Below are positions 18,347 to 27,003 of a stretch of DNA of 64,000 bases, piece after piece. The position numbers and the translations under genes are program-made. This DNA is from CADEDH01 sp047974625. Its GTDB lineage: Bacteria; Actinomycetota; Acidimicrobiia; Acidimicrobiales; SZUA-35. The DNA lies in NCBI GenBank assembly GCA_047974625.1, contig JBKECK010000102.1, positions 91,980 to 155,979 of the forward strand. The letters are read 5' to 3'. Below the pieces are notes generated by a model, which saw nothing but the letters and a program-made list of their open reading frames with translations, was not told the DNA's origin and did no database searches. The number at the start of each line of letters is the position of its first letter. Within the stretch, counting starts at the first letter, position 1.

Positions 18347-19246
18347 ATGGCTCGACCCCCCAGCTGGTTCACCGGCGCCATCGCCACCCGACCCCGTGAC
18401 CGGATCGTCGAGGTGGGCGGCGACCCCATCCACTACCTGGAGTGGGGTGATCCGTCGAAGCCGTGCCTGGTCCTGATCCACGGCGGCGCCGCCCACGCCC
18501 ACTGGTGGTCGTTCATCGCCCCCCAGTTCGCCCAGGAGTACTCGGTGGTGGCCCCCGACCTGTCCGGCCACGGCGACAGCGCCCGCCGGTACCCGTACAC
18601 CATGGAGCAGTGGGCCGACGAGATCATGGCCGTGGTTGATCACGCCGGGGTTCCCGAACGGCCGATCCTGGTGGGTCATTCGATGGGCGGCCACGTCGCC
18701 ATCGCCGCGGCCGCCCGCTTCGGCGACCGGTTGGCCGGGGCCCTGATCCTGGACGCTCCCGTGTGGCGGCAGGACCCGGAGTCCGAGGAGGGTGAGCGGG
18801 GCCGCATGTTCCGCAACCCGAAGACCTACCCCGACCTGGAGACCGCGGTGGAGCACTTCCACCTCCAGCCCCCCCAGCCGTGCGAGAACGACTACATCGT
18901 CGACTACATCGCCCGCCAGTCCCTGCGGGAGACCGACGACGGGTGGACCTGGAAGTTCGATCCCCGAGTGTTCCTCCGCGACCGCTACGTCAGCAACAAC
19001 TACCTGGCCCAGACCCGGTGCCGCCTGGCCCTCATGCACGGCCAGCTCAGTGACCTCGTCACCCCCGAGGTACGGGACTACATGGTGGAGCTCACCGGTC
19101 GGAGCGCGCCGATGGTGGAGATCCCCCAGGCGTACCACCACATCCCCCTCGACCAGCCCCTGGCCCTGATCGCCGCGGTGCGGGCGTTCCTGGCCGACTG
19201 GCAGCACTCGGTGGACAAGAAGCGCCTGCGCGACCTCACGGCCTGA
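18347..19246 (+). CDS. Alpha/beta hydrolase
   Basis: 299 aa. The oxyanion motif LIHGGAAHAHWW, the nucleophile elbow LVGHSMGGHVA (S112) and a C-terminal acid/His pair in MHGQLSDLVTPEV and AYHHIPLDQP complete a Ser-Asp-His triad. The alpha/beta fold spans the whole protein with a cap between residues about 140 and 220. It could be an esterase, C-C hydrolase or epoxide-hydrolase-like enzyme; the serine nucleophile excludes the Asp-based epoxide hydrolases. No signal peptide is seen, so it is cytoplasmic. Confidence 0.87.
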   Translation: MARPPSWFTGAIATRPRDRIVEVGGDPIHYLEWGDPSKPCLVLIHGGAAHAHWWSFIAPQFAQEYSVVAPDLSGHGDSARRYPYTMEQWADEIMAVVDHAGVPERPILVGHSMGGHVAIAAAARFGDRLAGALILDAPVWRQDPESEEGERGRMFRNPKTYPDLETAVEHFHLQPPQPCENDYIVDYIARQSLRETDDGWTWKFDPRVFLRDRYVSNNYLAQTRCRLALMHGQLSDLVTPEVRDYMVELTGRSAPMVEIPQAYHHIPLDQPLALIAAVRAFLADWQHSVDKKRLRDLTA

Positions 19247-19324
19247 GCCGGGGCCGTTCGGCGGTCTGCCCGGACGGGGGCCCGGCTGGGCCGCGCCGTC
19301 TGGTCGGGCCGGCTGGGCGCGCCG

Positions 19325-19645
19325 TCAGTGGCGGCGTCCGAGGGCCACCATGACGGCCACGTCGGCGGCCGGGACGGCGGCCCCGTACGGGGCGGCGTAG
19401 AGACCCTTGTGGCCTCGGGGGCCGGTGAGGGCGAACAGGACGGCCTCGTCGTCGGGATTGCTCTCCCCCTCGAAGCGGAGGACCTGGTCGATACCGATCT
19501 CGGCCGGGTCGACGGTCTGGTTGTCCTCGCTGCACTCGAGTCGGCCGTCGCCCACGGCCCGCCACTCCACCGTGTAGCCCTCGTCGGCCAGCCGGTTCAT
19601 GGCCTGGCTCATGGTCTCCATCTCCCCACCCGTCGTGTCGTCCAT
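19325..19645 (-). CDS. Small conserved protein often mislabelled phosphoribosylpyrophosphate synthetase-like
   Basis: 106 aa, ATG at 19645. The pattern METMSQAMNRLADEGYTVEW, then GRLECSEDNQTVDPAEIGIDQVLRFEGESNPDD, then VLFALTGPRGHKGLYAAPYGAA matches a small uncharacterised family abundant in Bacteroidetes and sometimes annotated as a PRPP synthetase, although it has none of that enzyme's motifs. It is acidic and soluble. Its start is 45 nt from the divergent primase-polymerase start. Function unknown. Confidence 0.7.
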   Translation of the reverse strand: MDDTTGGEMETMSQAMNRLADEGYTVEWRAVGDGRLECSEDNQTVDPAEIGIDQVLRFEGESNPDDEAVLFALTGPRGHKGLYAAPYGAAVPAADVAVMVALGRRH

Positions 19646-19690
19646 CACGTCGTCCACCTCGTTGAATCCCGACTCGGTCCGTGTGTGAGT

Positions 19691-20632
19691 ATGTCGCACA
19701 TGAGCGACGACCATGAGGTCTCCAACCCGGACAAGGTGATGTTCCCGGAGCCCGGCTACACCAAGGCCGACGTGGTGGGGCACTACCGACGGGTGTCCCG
19801 CCCGTTCCTCGGGTTCGCCGCCGGCCGACCGCTCACCCTGCAACGGTTCCCCGGCGGGTTGGCCGCCAAGGGGTTCATGCAGAAGAACGCGGGCCGGTAC
19901 TTCCCGGCCTCCATCACCCGGTTCGACGTGCCCACCCAGGGTGGGGGTGTCACCCGCTACCCGGTCATCGACGACGTCGACGCCCTCGTCGACCTGGTCA
20001 ACCAGGGGACCCTGACCTTCCACACCTGGACCACGTCGGTGACGGCGCCGGACCGGCCCGACTGGCTGGTGCTCGACCTCGACCCCACCGAGGGGGATCT
20101 GGACGGGGTGCGGGCCACCACCGCCGCGGTCGGGGAGCTGGGCGAGGAGGTCGGCCTGACCGGGTTCCCGGTGGCCACCGGTTCGAGCGGTTTCCACGTC
20201 TGGTATCCGCTCGACGGTGCCGCCACCCGGGACGGGGCCGCCCTGGCCACCCGGGCCCTGGCCGGGATCGTGGCCGCCCGCCACCCGGACCTGGCCACCG
20301 TCGAGTTCCTGAAGAAGGAGCGTGGGGGCCGGGTGTTCGTCGACTGGCTCCGCAACCGGCCGATCGCCACCGTGGTGGTGCCGTTCTCGCTCCGGCCCAG
20401 GCCGGCCGCCCCGGTGGCGGTGCCCCTCCGCTGGGACGAGTTGGCCACCGCCACCCCGGACGGCTGGCGGTTGGGCGACCACGCCGCCATCGACGACCGG
20501 GTCCCCGTCGGGGCCGAGCTGACCGACACCGTCCGGCCCCAGCCCCTCGACCTCGACCGCATCGTCGCCCTGGCCCGCGACACCGACGTCGACCTCGACA
20601 CCCCGTTCGACCGGTTCGGCCGCCATCGCTGA
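19691..20632 (+). CDS. LigD-type primase-polymerase (stand-alone PolDom)
   Basis: 313 aa, matching the polymerase domain of bacterial LigD (archaeo-eukaryotic primase superfamily). Visible are NPDKVMFPEPGYTKADVVGHY, LQRFPGG, PDWLVLDLDP with the metal-binding DxD, FPVATGSSGFHVWYPLD, and VFVDWLRN. Such enzymes add nucleotides at double-strand-break ends or gaps. No ligase or nuclease domain is fused, and Ku is not in the window. A LigB-type ligase is 1.9 kb upstream, recalling split ligase/PrimPol pairs used in gap repair in mycobacteria. Start ATG at 19691 or 19700. Confidence 0.88.
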   Translation: MSHMSDDHEVSNPDKVMFPEPGYTKADVVGHYRRVSRPFLGFAAGRPLTLQRFPGGLAAKGFMQKNAGRYFPASITRFDVPTQGGGVTRYPVIDDVDALVDLVNQGTLTFHTWTTSVTAPDRPDWLVLDLDPTEGDLDGVRATTAAVGELGEEVGLTGFPVATGSSGFHVWYPLDGAATRDGAALATRALAGIVAARHPDLATVEFLKKERGGRVFVDWLRNRPIATVVVPFSLRPRPAAPVAVPLRWDELATATPDGWRLGDHAAIDDRVPVGAELTDTVRPQPLDLDRIVALARDTDVDLDTPFDRFGRHR

Positions 20633-20699
20633 CCCCCTGGGGGCGAGGGCCGACCCACGGGCCCGCGGGCCGGCGACCTTGGCCGGGGGCCGTTGCCGC

Positions 20700-21833
20700 T
20701 CAGGGGGCCAGGGCCCAGACCTTGCCGTCCTGATCGAGCAAGGCCACCCGCTCGCCCTGGAGCGGCACCACGTACAAGGCCTCCCAGGCCGTGTAGGTCA
20801 CCGCGATGGTGGACAGGGACGCCGCGTCCACCCAGATCACGGCCCCACCGGGACGGTTCCGGCGCGGGGTGCGCCACCACGGGGCGGTGACCTCGTCGGT
20901 CGCCACCACGATCAGGTCGTCCTCGAAGAACATCCAGCTCCATATGCTCCGCAGGGACACCGGCAGGTAGATGGTGCGGAGGTCCGGGGTGATGTCCACG
21001 TTGTCGAGCTGGTACCACGCCTTTTCGAAGTCGGCGGTCTCTGTGAACGTCCCGCCCTGGGACCCGGCGAACCCCGCGGTCTTGGGTAGCTGGGTAGCCG
21101 CCGACCCGGGGTACAAAGGATGGACGACCTCAGCGACGGCCGCGCCCGTGGTCAGGTCGAGGATGAGCCTCGTGCACTGCACGGCCGGAGCCTGCGGGTG
21201 GTCGGCGGGGGCGACACCGAAGTTGTCGCAGCGCTGCACCACCACCGGGGCAACGACCTCGGCGGTGATGGCCCCGGTGGCGGGATCGATGACGGCCAGC
21301 CGCCCATCCTCGTCCTCTTCCTCGCCGACGACGAGGGCGGCCACCAGCTGGCCCTCGGCCGGTGCCCCCGGCTTCGGCGGATCGTCACCACCGGGGCCCG
21401 CATCCGGAACGAAGTCGAGACCCTCGACCGACCGGATCGGCAACCCGTCAGGGGTCGTCGAGATCACCACCGGATCGGCCCGCGTGTCGCCCCCCTCCGC
21501 CGAGACGGCGAGATCGTGGATCACGAGATCGGTGCGGACGTCGTCGTCCCCGGCCGCGACGTCGGTGTCCGGCCGGGTCTCAAGGCCGACGACCACGAAT
21601 CGCTCGTCGGCCGACACCACGAAATCCCGGAAGCCGACGCGCCACCGATCGTCGGGGTGGGCGTCGTCGTACACCTCGACCAGGGGCGAGCAGCTGACCG
21701 TCCCGTCGGCCTGACACGCCCACGCCGAGCTCGGCCGCGTCCACCACCACCCGAACCCGGCGGCGACGACCACCAAGCCCACCGCCATCCACCGCCGTTT
21801 CGCCGTCACTGCCGTCACCGTAGGTCTTCGCAT
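20700..21833 (-). CDS. Membrane-anchored, extracytoplasmic beta-propeller-like protein
   Basis: 377 aa. An N-terminal signal-anchor (residues about 16-35, MAVGLVVVAAGFGWWW) precedes a long extracytoplasmic domain with repeated short beta patterns (DERFVVVGLE, GRLAVIDPATGAITAEV, RLILDLTTGAAVAEV, GAVIWVDAASLSTIAV, ERVALLDQDGKVWAL) suggestive of propeller blades. No enzyme motif is seen. Two cysteines near the start of the exported part may form a disulfide. Probably an exported binding or scaffold protein; function unknown. It is divergent from the 122-aa membrane protein. Confidence 0.65.
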   Translation of the reverse strand: MRRPTVTAVTAKRRWMAVGLVVVAAGFGWWWTRPSSAWACQADGTVSCSPLVEVYDDAHPDDRWRVGFRDFVVSADERFVVVGLETRPDTDVAAGDDDVRTDLVIHDLAVSAEGGDTRADPVVISTTPDGLPIRSVEGLDFVPDAGPGGDDPPKPGAPAEGQLVAALVVGEEEDEDGRLAVIDPATGAITAEVVAPVVVQRCDNFGVAPADHPQAPAVQCTRLILDLTTGAAVAEVVHPLYPGSAATQLPKTAGFAGSQGGTFTETADFEKAWYQLDNVDITPDLRTIYLPVSLRSIWSWMFFEDDLIVVATDEVTAPWWRTPRRNRPGGAVIWVDAASLSTIAVTYTAWEALYVVPLQGERVALLDQDGKVWALAP

Positions 21834-21882
21834 GACGTTTGTGCCGTCTGGGCAGACCACCCCCATCCTTGCTAGGTTATTT

Positions 21883-21896
21883 CTGTTGGTTAACAG
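21883..21896. promoter_or_regulatory. Inverted repeat in the divergent intergenic region
   Basis: CTGTTGGTTAACAG is a perfect 5-bp inverted repeat with a 4-bp centre in an unusually AT-rich stretch, 30 nt upstream of the 122-aa membrane protein gene. A TAGGTT at 21873 could be a -10 element. Operator function is a guess. Confidence 0.3.
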
Positions 21897-21925
21897 ATTT
21901 ATTAGCCGTTGATCCGAGGACCCAC

Positions 21926-22294
21926 ATGGCTGGAGCAACCGTCAGCGCCGTCGCCACCCCCAACACCGACCCGACCGACACCGACCCGACCGACACCGGC
22001 CCGGTCGGCACCAACCCACCGGACAGCCACCGGACACCCCCCGGGCCGACCGCCGCCCTCGCCCAGGCGGCCGCGCCGGACGGCGCCGACGCCGGCCTGC
22101 TCCGGGCCTTCGGCACCGGTTCGGTGGCTGGCTTCTTCGCCGTCGGCGCCCTGGGCGCCGCCCTGTCGCTGTACGCGGGCATGGACGTCGTCCCCGCCCT
22201 CGGCGTGGCCGCCTTCGCCGGCTTCTGGGGCGGCCCGGGCTTCGGCGGCACCCTCGGCGCCGTCTCCCATCTCCACCGGCACGAGCCCCACTGA
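21926..22294 (+). CDS. Small two-helix membrane protein with glycine-rich hairpin
   Basis: 122 aa; ATG at 21926 has GAGGA 5 nt upstream. Residues about 12-50 are Thr/Asp/Pro-rich with a DPTDT repeat encoded by 15-bp units. Two hydrophobic helices follow (SVAGFFAVGALGAALSLYAG and VPALGVAAFAGFWGG), rich in small residues like glycine-zipper helical hairpins, and the tail HLHRHEPH is histidine-rich. No family recognised. It precedes an acyl-CoA ligase gene by 47 nt. Confidence 0.6.
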   Translation: MAGATVSAVATPNTDPTDTDPTDTGPVGTNPPDSHRTPPGPTAALAQAAAPDGADAGLLRAFGTGSVAGFFAVGALGAALSLYAGMDVVPALGVAAFAGFWGGPGFGGTLGAVSHLHRHEPH

Positions 22295-22341
22295 CCCGCT
22301 CCAACTATCACGACCCGACGGTGACGGGCCATGATCGGGGC

Positions 22342-23931
22342 ATGGACTCGCAACGAACGATCTCCGACGAGGACCTGCGGGCGCTGCCGACGATCGTGGC
22401 CGACCGGGCAGCCACCGATCCCGAGCGCCTGCTGCTGAAGGACACCGACGGCCACGGCCGCACCTACCGGGAGGTACACGAGGCCGGCTTGCGGTGGGCG
22501 GCCCGGCTCCGGGATCTCGGGGTGGAACGGGGGGCGACGGTGGCCGTGATGCTGCCCACCTCGTTCGACGCCATAGAGGTGTGGCTCGGTATCGCCTGGC
22601 TGGGGGCGATCGAGGTACCGATCAACACCGGCTACCGGGGCCGGATGCTGGAACACGTGCTCGACGACTCCACCACCTCGGTGGTGGTCACCACGAGCCG
22701 GTTTGCCGACGTCCTGCAGGAGCCGGTTGCGGCCCGGCCTGACATCGCCACCGTCGTCCAGCTCGACGGGGCCGACGCCGACTTCGGGCCCGGGGCCCGA
22801 GTGGTGGACGGCACCCTCACCGCCGCCGGTCCGATGGCCGATGACGTCGCCCCGCCCGCTGAGCACGACATCGCCGTCATCCTCTACACCTCCGGTACCA
22901 CCGGCCCGTCGAAGGGGGTCATGGTGCCCTGGGCCCAGTTGGGCGCCACCGCCACCGGCAGCCTTTCCGGCGTGGCCCTCACCGAGCACGACGTCAGCTA
23001 CGCCCCGTACCCGATGTACCACGTGAGCGGGATCGGCCTGGTCTACACCGTCGCCCTCGTCGGCGGGCACTGTGTCCTGAAGGACCAGTTCAAGACCGAC
23101 GAGTTCTGGGCCGACGTGCGCCAACACGGCTGCACGCTCACCCTCCTGCTCGGTGCGGTGGTCCAGTTCCTGGCCGCCGCCCCGGAACGCCCCGACGACG
23201 CCGACAACCCCCTGCGCCTGGTGCTGATGGTGCCCGTCATCGCCGACGTCGAACGGTTCCTGAAACGGTTCGACGTGCAGGCCTGCACCGTGTTCAACAT
23301 GACCGAGACGTCATGCCCCCTCCAGTCCGACGGCACCGACCTCGGCCCGGCGGGAAGCTGTGGGCGGCCTCGCCCCGGCTACCAGGTGCGCCTCGTCGAC
23401 GAGCACGACCGGGAGGTCCCGCCGGGCGAGCTCGGCGAACTGGTGGTGCGCTCGGACCGCCCGTGGACCCAGATGGCCGGCTACTGGCGCCGGCCCGAGG
23501 CGACCGTGGACGCCTGGCGCAACCAGTGGCTCCACACCGGCGACGGGTTCGTGCGCGACGAACACGACAACTACTTCTTCGTCGACCGCCAGAAGGACGC
23601 CATCCGGCGGCGGGGCGAGAACATCTCGTCGTTCGAGGTTGAGGCCCACGTCAACGACCACCCCGACGTGGTCGAATCGGCCGCGGTGGCCGTCCCGTCG
23701 GAGTGGGGGGAGGACGAGGTCAAGGTGGACGTCGTCCTCCGGCCCGGCGCCGACCTCACTCCCACCGAGCTCCACGCCTGGCTCCGGGAACGGATGACCC
23801 GGTTCATGGTGCCGCGCTACATCCAGCTCCGCCCCGAGCTGCCCAAGACCCCCACCCAGAAGATCCGCAAGGTGGAACTCCGGGCCGACGGCATCAACCC
23901 CGACACCTGGGACGCCGCGACCGCCCCCTAG
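22342..23931 (+). CDS. AMP-binding acyl-CoA ligase, CaiC-like
   Basis: 529 aa, ANL superfamily. Visible motifs: VILYTSGTTGPSKGVMVPW (A3), FNMTETSC (A5), WLHTGDGFVRDEHDNYFFVDRQKDAIRRRGENIS (A7-A8) and KTPTQKIRKVEL with the C-terminal catalytic lysine. The A8 RRGENIS and the YAPYPMYHVSG region resemble crotonobetaine/carnitine-CoA ligases and related short/medium acyl-CoA ligases. ATG at 22342 was chosen over an in-frame GTG at 22321 that reads into intergenic sequence. It is convergent with the thiolase gene, with a hairpin between. Confidence 0.87.
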   Translation: MDSQRTISDEDLRALPTIVADRAATDPERLLLKDTDGHGRTYREVHEAGLRWAARLRDLGVERGATVAVMLPTSFDAIEVWLGIAWLGAIEVPINTGYRGRMLEHVLDDSTTSVVVTTSRFADVLQEPVAARPDIATVVQLDGADADFGPGARVVDGTLTAAGPMADDVAPPAEHDIAVILYTSGTTGPSKGVMVPWAQLGATATGSLSGVALTEHDVSYAPYPMYHVSGIGLVYTVALVGGHCVLKDQFKTDEFWADVRQHGCTLTLLLGAVVQFLAAAPERPDDADNPLRLVLMVPVIADVERFLKRFDVQACTVFNMTETSCPLQSDGTDLGPAGSCGRPRPGYQVRLVDEHDREVPPGELGELVVRSDRPWTQMAGYWRRPEATVDAWRNQWLHTGDGFVRDEHDNYFFVDRQKDAIRRRGENISSFEVEAHVNDHPDVVESAAVAVPSEWGEDEVKVDVVLRPGADLTPTELHAWLRERMTRFMVPRYIQLRPELPKTPTQKIRKVELRADGINPDTWDAATAP

Positions 23932-23948
23932 TCTCCCCGATCGGGGAT

Positions 23949-23988
23949 CCGTCCGGGCCGGGCCGCACCAGGCGGCCCTCCCGGACGG
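23949..23988. terminator. Hairpin between convergent genes (probable bidirectional terminator)
   Basis: CCGTCCGGG at 23949-23957 pairs with CCCGGACGG at 23980-23988, and an inner GCCGC/GCGGC extends the helix. It lies between the stop of the CoA ligase (+) and the stop of the thiolase (-). No T-tract follows, which is usual in high-GC actinobacteria. Confidence 0.6.
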
Positions 23989-24001
23989 TACCAGTGTCCG
24001 A

Positions 24002-25201
24002 TCAGGCGTTGACCCGCATGATCAGGGCGTCGCCCTGACCCCCGCCGCCGCACAGGGCCGCGGCGGCGATACCACCACCACGGCGACGCAGCTCGTGGGC
24101 CACGGCCAGCGAGATCCGGTTGCCGGACATGCCCAGCGGGTGGCCGAGCGCGATGGCGCCACCGTTGACGTTGACGATGTCGGCCGAGACGCCGAGGTCG
24201 GCCATCGAGGCCAGGGCCACCGCGGCGAACGCCTCGTTGATCTCGAACAGGTCGACGTCGCCTACCTGCAGGTCGGCCCGCTCGAGCGCGGCCCGGATGG
24301 CCAGCGACGGCTGGTGCAACAGGGAGCAGTTGTCGGGCCCGGCCACCATCCCGTAGGAGACCAGCTCGGCCAGCGGGGCGACCCCGAGCCGTTCGGCGGC
24401 GTCGGCCGAGGCGATGATCATGGCCGACGCCCCGTCGGAGAGCTGGGAGGCGTTGCCGGCCGTCACCGTCCCGTCGCTGGTGAACGCCGGCCGCAGCCCG
24501 GACAGGCCCTCGGCGTCGGTACCGGGACGGACCCCCTCGTCCTCGCTGAACACGATCGGCTCCCCCCGTCGCTGGGGCACCGACACCGCCGCGACCTCCG
24601 ATTCCAGGATCCCGTCCTTGATGGCCCGGGCGGCCCGCTCGTGGGACTCGGCGGCGAAGGCGTCCTGGTCGGCCCGGGGGATCGCCTCGGCGCTGGCGTA
24701 GCGGTCGGTGCCCTCACCCATGATCACCGACTCGATGGCGCAGGTCAGGCCGTCGTAGAGGAGGGAGTCCAGCACCTGGCCGTGGCCGTAGCCGTAACCG
24801 TTGCGGCCCTTGGGCAGCAGGTACGGGGCGTTGGTCATCGACTCCATGCCCCCGGCCACGACCACGTCGGCCTGGCCGCTGTTGATCAGCATCCAGGCGT
24901 AGTTGACGGCCTGGATGCCGGACAGGCACACCTTGTTGATGGTGGTGGCGGGCACGTTCAGGGGAACCCCGCCCTTGACACTGGCGTTGCGGGCCCCGGA
25001 CTGGCCTTCACCGGCCAGCAGGACGTGGCCCATGACCACATGGTCCACCTGGTCGGGGGCGACGCCGGTCTGCTCGAGGGCGGCGGCGATGGCCAGACCA
25101 CCGAGGTCGGTGCCGGTGAACCCGGCGAGCGCGCCGTTGAACTTGCCGATCGGGGTTCGGGCCCCGTCGAGCACATAGACAGGTTTGGGGGCAGAGGTCA
25201 T
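24002..25201 (-). CDS. Acetyl-CoA C-acyltransferase (thiolase)
   Basis: 399 aa. The acylated cysteine is C92 in INKVCLSGIQAVN; INEAFAAVAL, GGAIALGHPLGMSG (catalytic His) and the C-terminal ALCGGGGQGDALI (second Cys) are all intact. It condenses two acetyl-CoA or cleaves 3-ketoacyl-CoA. The short length and motif spacing fit biosynthetic/degradative thiolase II rather than a sterol carrier type. ATG at 25201 is preceded by GGAGAAG. No hydroxyacyl-CoA dehydrogenase is adjacent, so acetoacetyl-CoA thiolase activity or a broad beta-oxidation role are both possible. Confidence 0.93.
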   Translation of the reverse strand: MTSAPKPVYVLDGARTPIGKFNGALAGFTGTDLGGLAIAAALEQTGVAPDQVDHVVMGHVLLAGEGQSGARNASVKGGVPLNVPATTINKVCLSGIQAVNYAWMLINSGQADVVVAGGMESMTNAPYLLPKGRNGYGYGHGQVLDSLLYDGLTCAIESVIMGEGTDRYASAEAIPRADQDAFAAESHERAARAIKDGILESEVAAVSVPQRRGEPIVFSEDEGVRPGTDAEGLSGLRPAFTSDGTVTAGNASQLSDGASAMIIASADAAERLGVAPLAELVSYGMVAGPDNCSLLHQPSLAIRAALERADLQVGDVDLFEINEAFAAVALASMADLGVSADIVNVNGGAIALGHPLGMSGNRISLAVAHELRRRGGGIAAAALCGGGGQGDALIMRVNA

Positions 25202-25423
25202 GATTCGCTTCTCCGGCAGTACGAGGGGGCAGCTCAAGAATGAGCGCCAGCGATTCTCCCACGATTGGCTCGGGACGGTCCATCCCCGGTCCGGGCCATC
25301 CGGCGATAGCACTACCGCGGGCGAACCAGGGATCATTGGGTACGATCAGGGCAAAGCAGGTGGGCTACGGGTACGATCGGTGGTCCGGCTGGTGACCCAG
25401 CAAGCGGCCGACCAGGGGGAACC
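25202..25423. promoter_or_regulatory. Divergent promoter region, thiolase / MmcQ-YjbR gene
   Basis: 222 nt without a gene. Two TACGAT hexamers at 25341-25346 and 25372-25377, both within a GGGTACGATC decamer, match actinobacterial -10 elements for the rightward gene; no convincing -35 is seen. The GGAGAAG ribosome site for the thiolase is at the left end, and GGGGGA for the rightward gene is near 25415. Confidence 0.4.
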
Positions 25424-25819
25424 GTGGTTTCGTGGGATGACATCGAACAGCTCGCCGTGGCCCTGCCCGGGGTGGAGGAGAGCACCACCTGGGGCAACCG
25501 GTGCTGGAAGGTCAAGGGCAAGACCTTCGTGTGGGTCCGCCCCCTCGGCCGGAAGGACCGGGCCGAACTGGGCGCCGCCGCCCCCGACGGTGAGATCGCC
25601 GGCCTCCGGGTCGGCGACGCCGAGGAGAAGGCCGCCGTCGTCGCCATGGTGGACGCCGCCTTCACCATCGACCACTTCAAGAACTACAACGCCGTCCTGG
25701 TCCACCTCGACGAGGCCGACCCCGACCAGATCGCCGAGCTCGTCGTCGACGCCTGGCTGTGCATGGCCCCACCCAAACTGGCCGCCGCCTACGCCACCGA
25801 GCACGGCCTCACCGCCTGA
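25424..25819 (+). CDS. MmcQ/YjbR family protein
   Basis: 131 aa, GTG start with GGGGGA just upstream. The cystatin-like double-wing pattern is seen: LAVALPGVEESTTWGNRCWKV, KTFVWVRPLG, and FTIDHFKNYNAVLVHL, ending ELVVDAWLCMAPPKLAAAY. YjbR-type proteins bind DNA weakly or are of unknown role. It is convergent with meaB. Confidence 0.82.
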   Translation: MVSWDDIEQLAVALPGVEESTTWGNRCWKVKGKTFVWVRPLGRKDRAELGAAAPDGEIAGLRVGDAEEKAAVVAMVDAAFTIDHFKNYNAVLVHLDEADPDQIAELVVDAWLCMAPPKLAAAYATEHGLTA

Positions 25820-25854
25820 GAGCCCGCCCCCACCGGCCCGTCCGCAACGGACAA

Positions 25855-27003
25855 TCAGGTGGGATCCTCCCCGGTGCCGTGCAGCAGGGCGTCGAGAAGG
25901 GTGGCGCTCGCCGTGGTGGGGGGGATGGCCCCGTCATCGGCCCGGGCCAGGACGTCGCCGCCCACCGGGGAGGCCAGCAGGCGGTCGGTCATGGCCAGGA
26001 GTCGCTGCTCCATGCGGGACTTGATCTCGGAGCGGATCCGGTGGTGGCGGCGGGCGGCCCGGCGTCCGGTGGAGTCCAGATAATCGAGGTGGGCCAGGGC
26101 GGCCTCCCACACCTCCGGGGCCCCGGTGCCGTCCAGGGCCGAGCTCATCACGATCGGGGGCCGGTACTCGTTGACCGCCTCCTTGCCGGTCACCCGGCTC
26201 AGGTCGAGCATCAGTTCCAGGTCGCGGCGCACGTCGTCGGCGCCGGGGCGGTCGGCCTTGTTGACCACGAACACGTCGGCCACCTCGAGCAGGCCGGCCT
26301 TGTTGGCCTGCACCGCATCCCCCATTCCGGGCGTGACCACCACCAGGGCGGTGTCGGCCGCGCCCACCACGTCCACCTCCACCTGACCGACCCCGACGGT
26401 CTCGATGATCACCGGGTCGTACCCGGCCGCGTCGAACAGCCGCACCGCCAGGGGCACGGCCAGGGCCAGGCCTCCGGAGTGACCCCGGGTGGCCATCGAC
26501 CGGATGAACGCCACCGACCGCTCCCCGCCCGGGTCGACCACGTCGTCCATCCGGATCCGGTCGCCGAGGATGGCGCCGCCGCTCAACGGGGACGACGGGT
26601 CGACAGCCAGGATCGCCGGGCGGCGCCCCTGGGCTACCAGGAGCGACACGAGTTGGCCGGTAAGGGTCGACTTGCCCGCCCCGGGGGCGCCCGTGATGCC
26701 CACCACGTGGGCCTTGCCCGAGTCGGGGTGAGCCAGTTCGCTGATCCGGTCGGCCTCCGGGCCGCCCCGCTCCACCAGGCTCAGCAGGCGGCCGAGGGCC
26801 CGGCGGCCACCGTGGCGGGCCTCCGCGTAGAGGTCGGCCACGTCGGCCTGGCGGCCAGACGGTCGGCCGTGGCCCCGACCGGCGGGAGCAGCCGCTCCCG
26901 GGGCGGTCGAGCCAGCCGAACCGGCCGGGCCGGGGGCCGCCTCCCCATGCCGGTGATGGGCGGTATCGGCCGGTGACGAGCTATCCCGGTCGGCGGGGGT
27001 CAT
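25855..27003 (-). CDS. meaB: Methylmalonyl-CoA mutase-associated GTPase MeaB
   Basis: 382 aa. Walker A VGITGAPGAGKST (105-113), Walker B-like LAVDPSSPLSGGAILGDRIRM, DVVDPGG and IIETVGVGQVEVDV, and the base-recognition FVVNKADRPGADDV (NKxD) are intact. MeaB (human MMAA) is the G-protein chaperone that gates adenosylcobalamin loading into methylmalonyl-CoA mutase and protects it from inactivation. The first 50 residues are a Gly/Ala/His-rich extension. Its ATG overlaps the stop of the B12-binding subunit by 4 nt (ATGA), making the three-gene module translationally coupled. Confidence 0.95.
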   Translation of the reverse strand: MTPADRDSSSPADTAHHRHGEAAPGPAGSAGSTAPGAAAPAGRGHGRPSGRQADVADLYAEARHGGRRALGRLLSLVERGGPEADRISELAHPDSGKAHVVGITGAPGAGKSTLTGQLVSLLVAQGRRPAILAVDPSSPLSGGAILGDRIRMDDVVDPGGERSVAFIRSMATRGHSGGLALAVPLAVRLFDAAGYDPVIIETVGVGQVEVDVVGAADTALVVVTPGMGDAVQANKAGLLEVADVFVVNKADRPGADDVRRDLELMLDLSRVTGKEAVNEYRPPIVMSSALDGTGAPEVWEAALAHLDYLDSTGRRAARRHHRIRSEIKSRMEQRLLAMTDRLLASPVGGDVLARADDGAIPPTTASATLLDALLHGTGEDPT

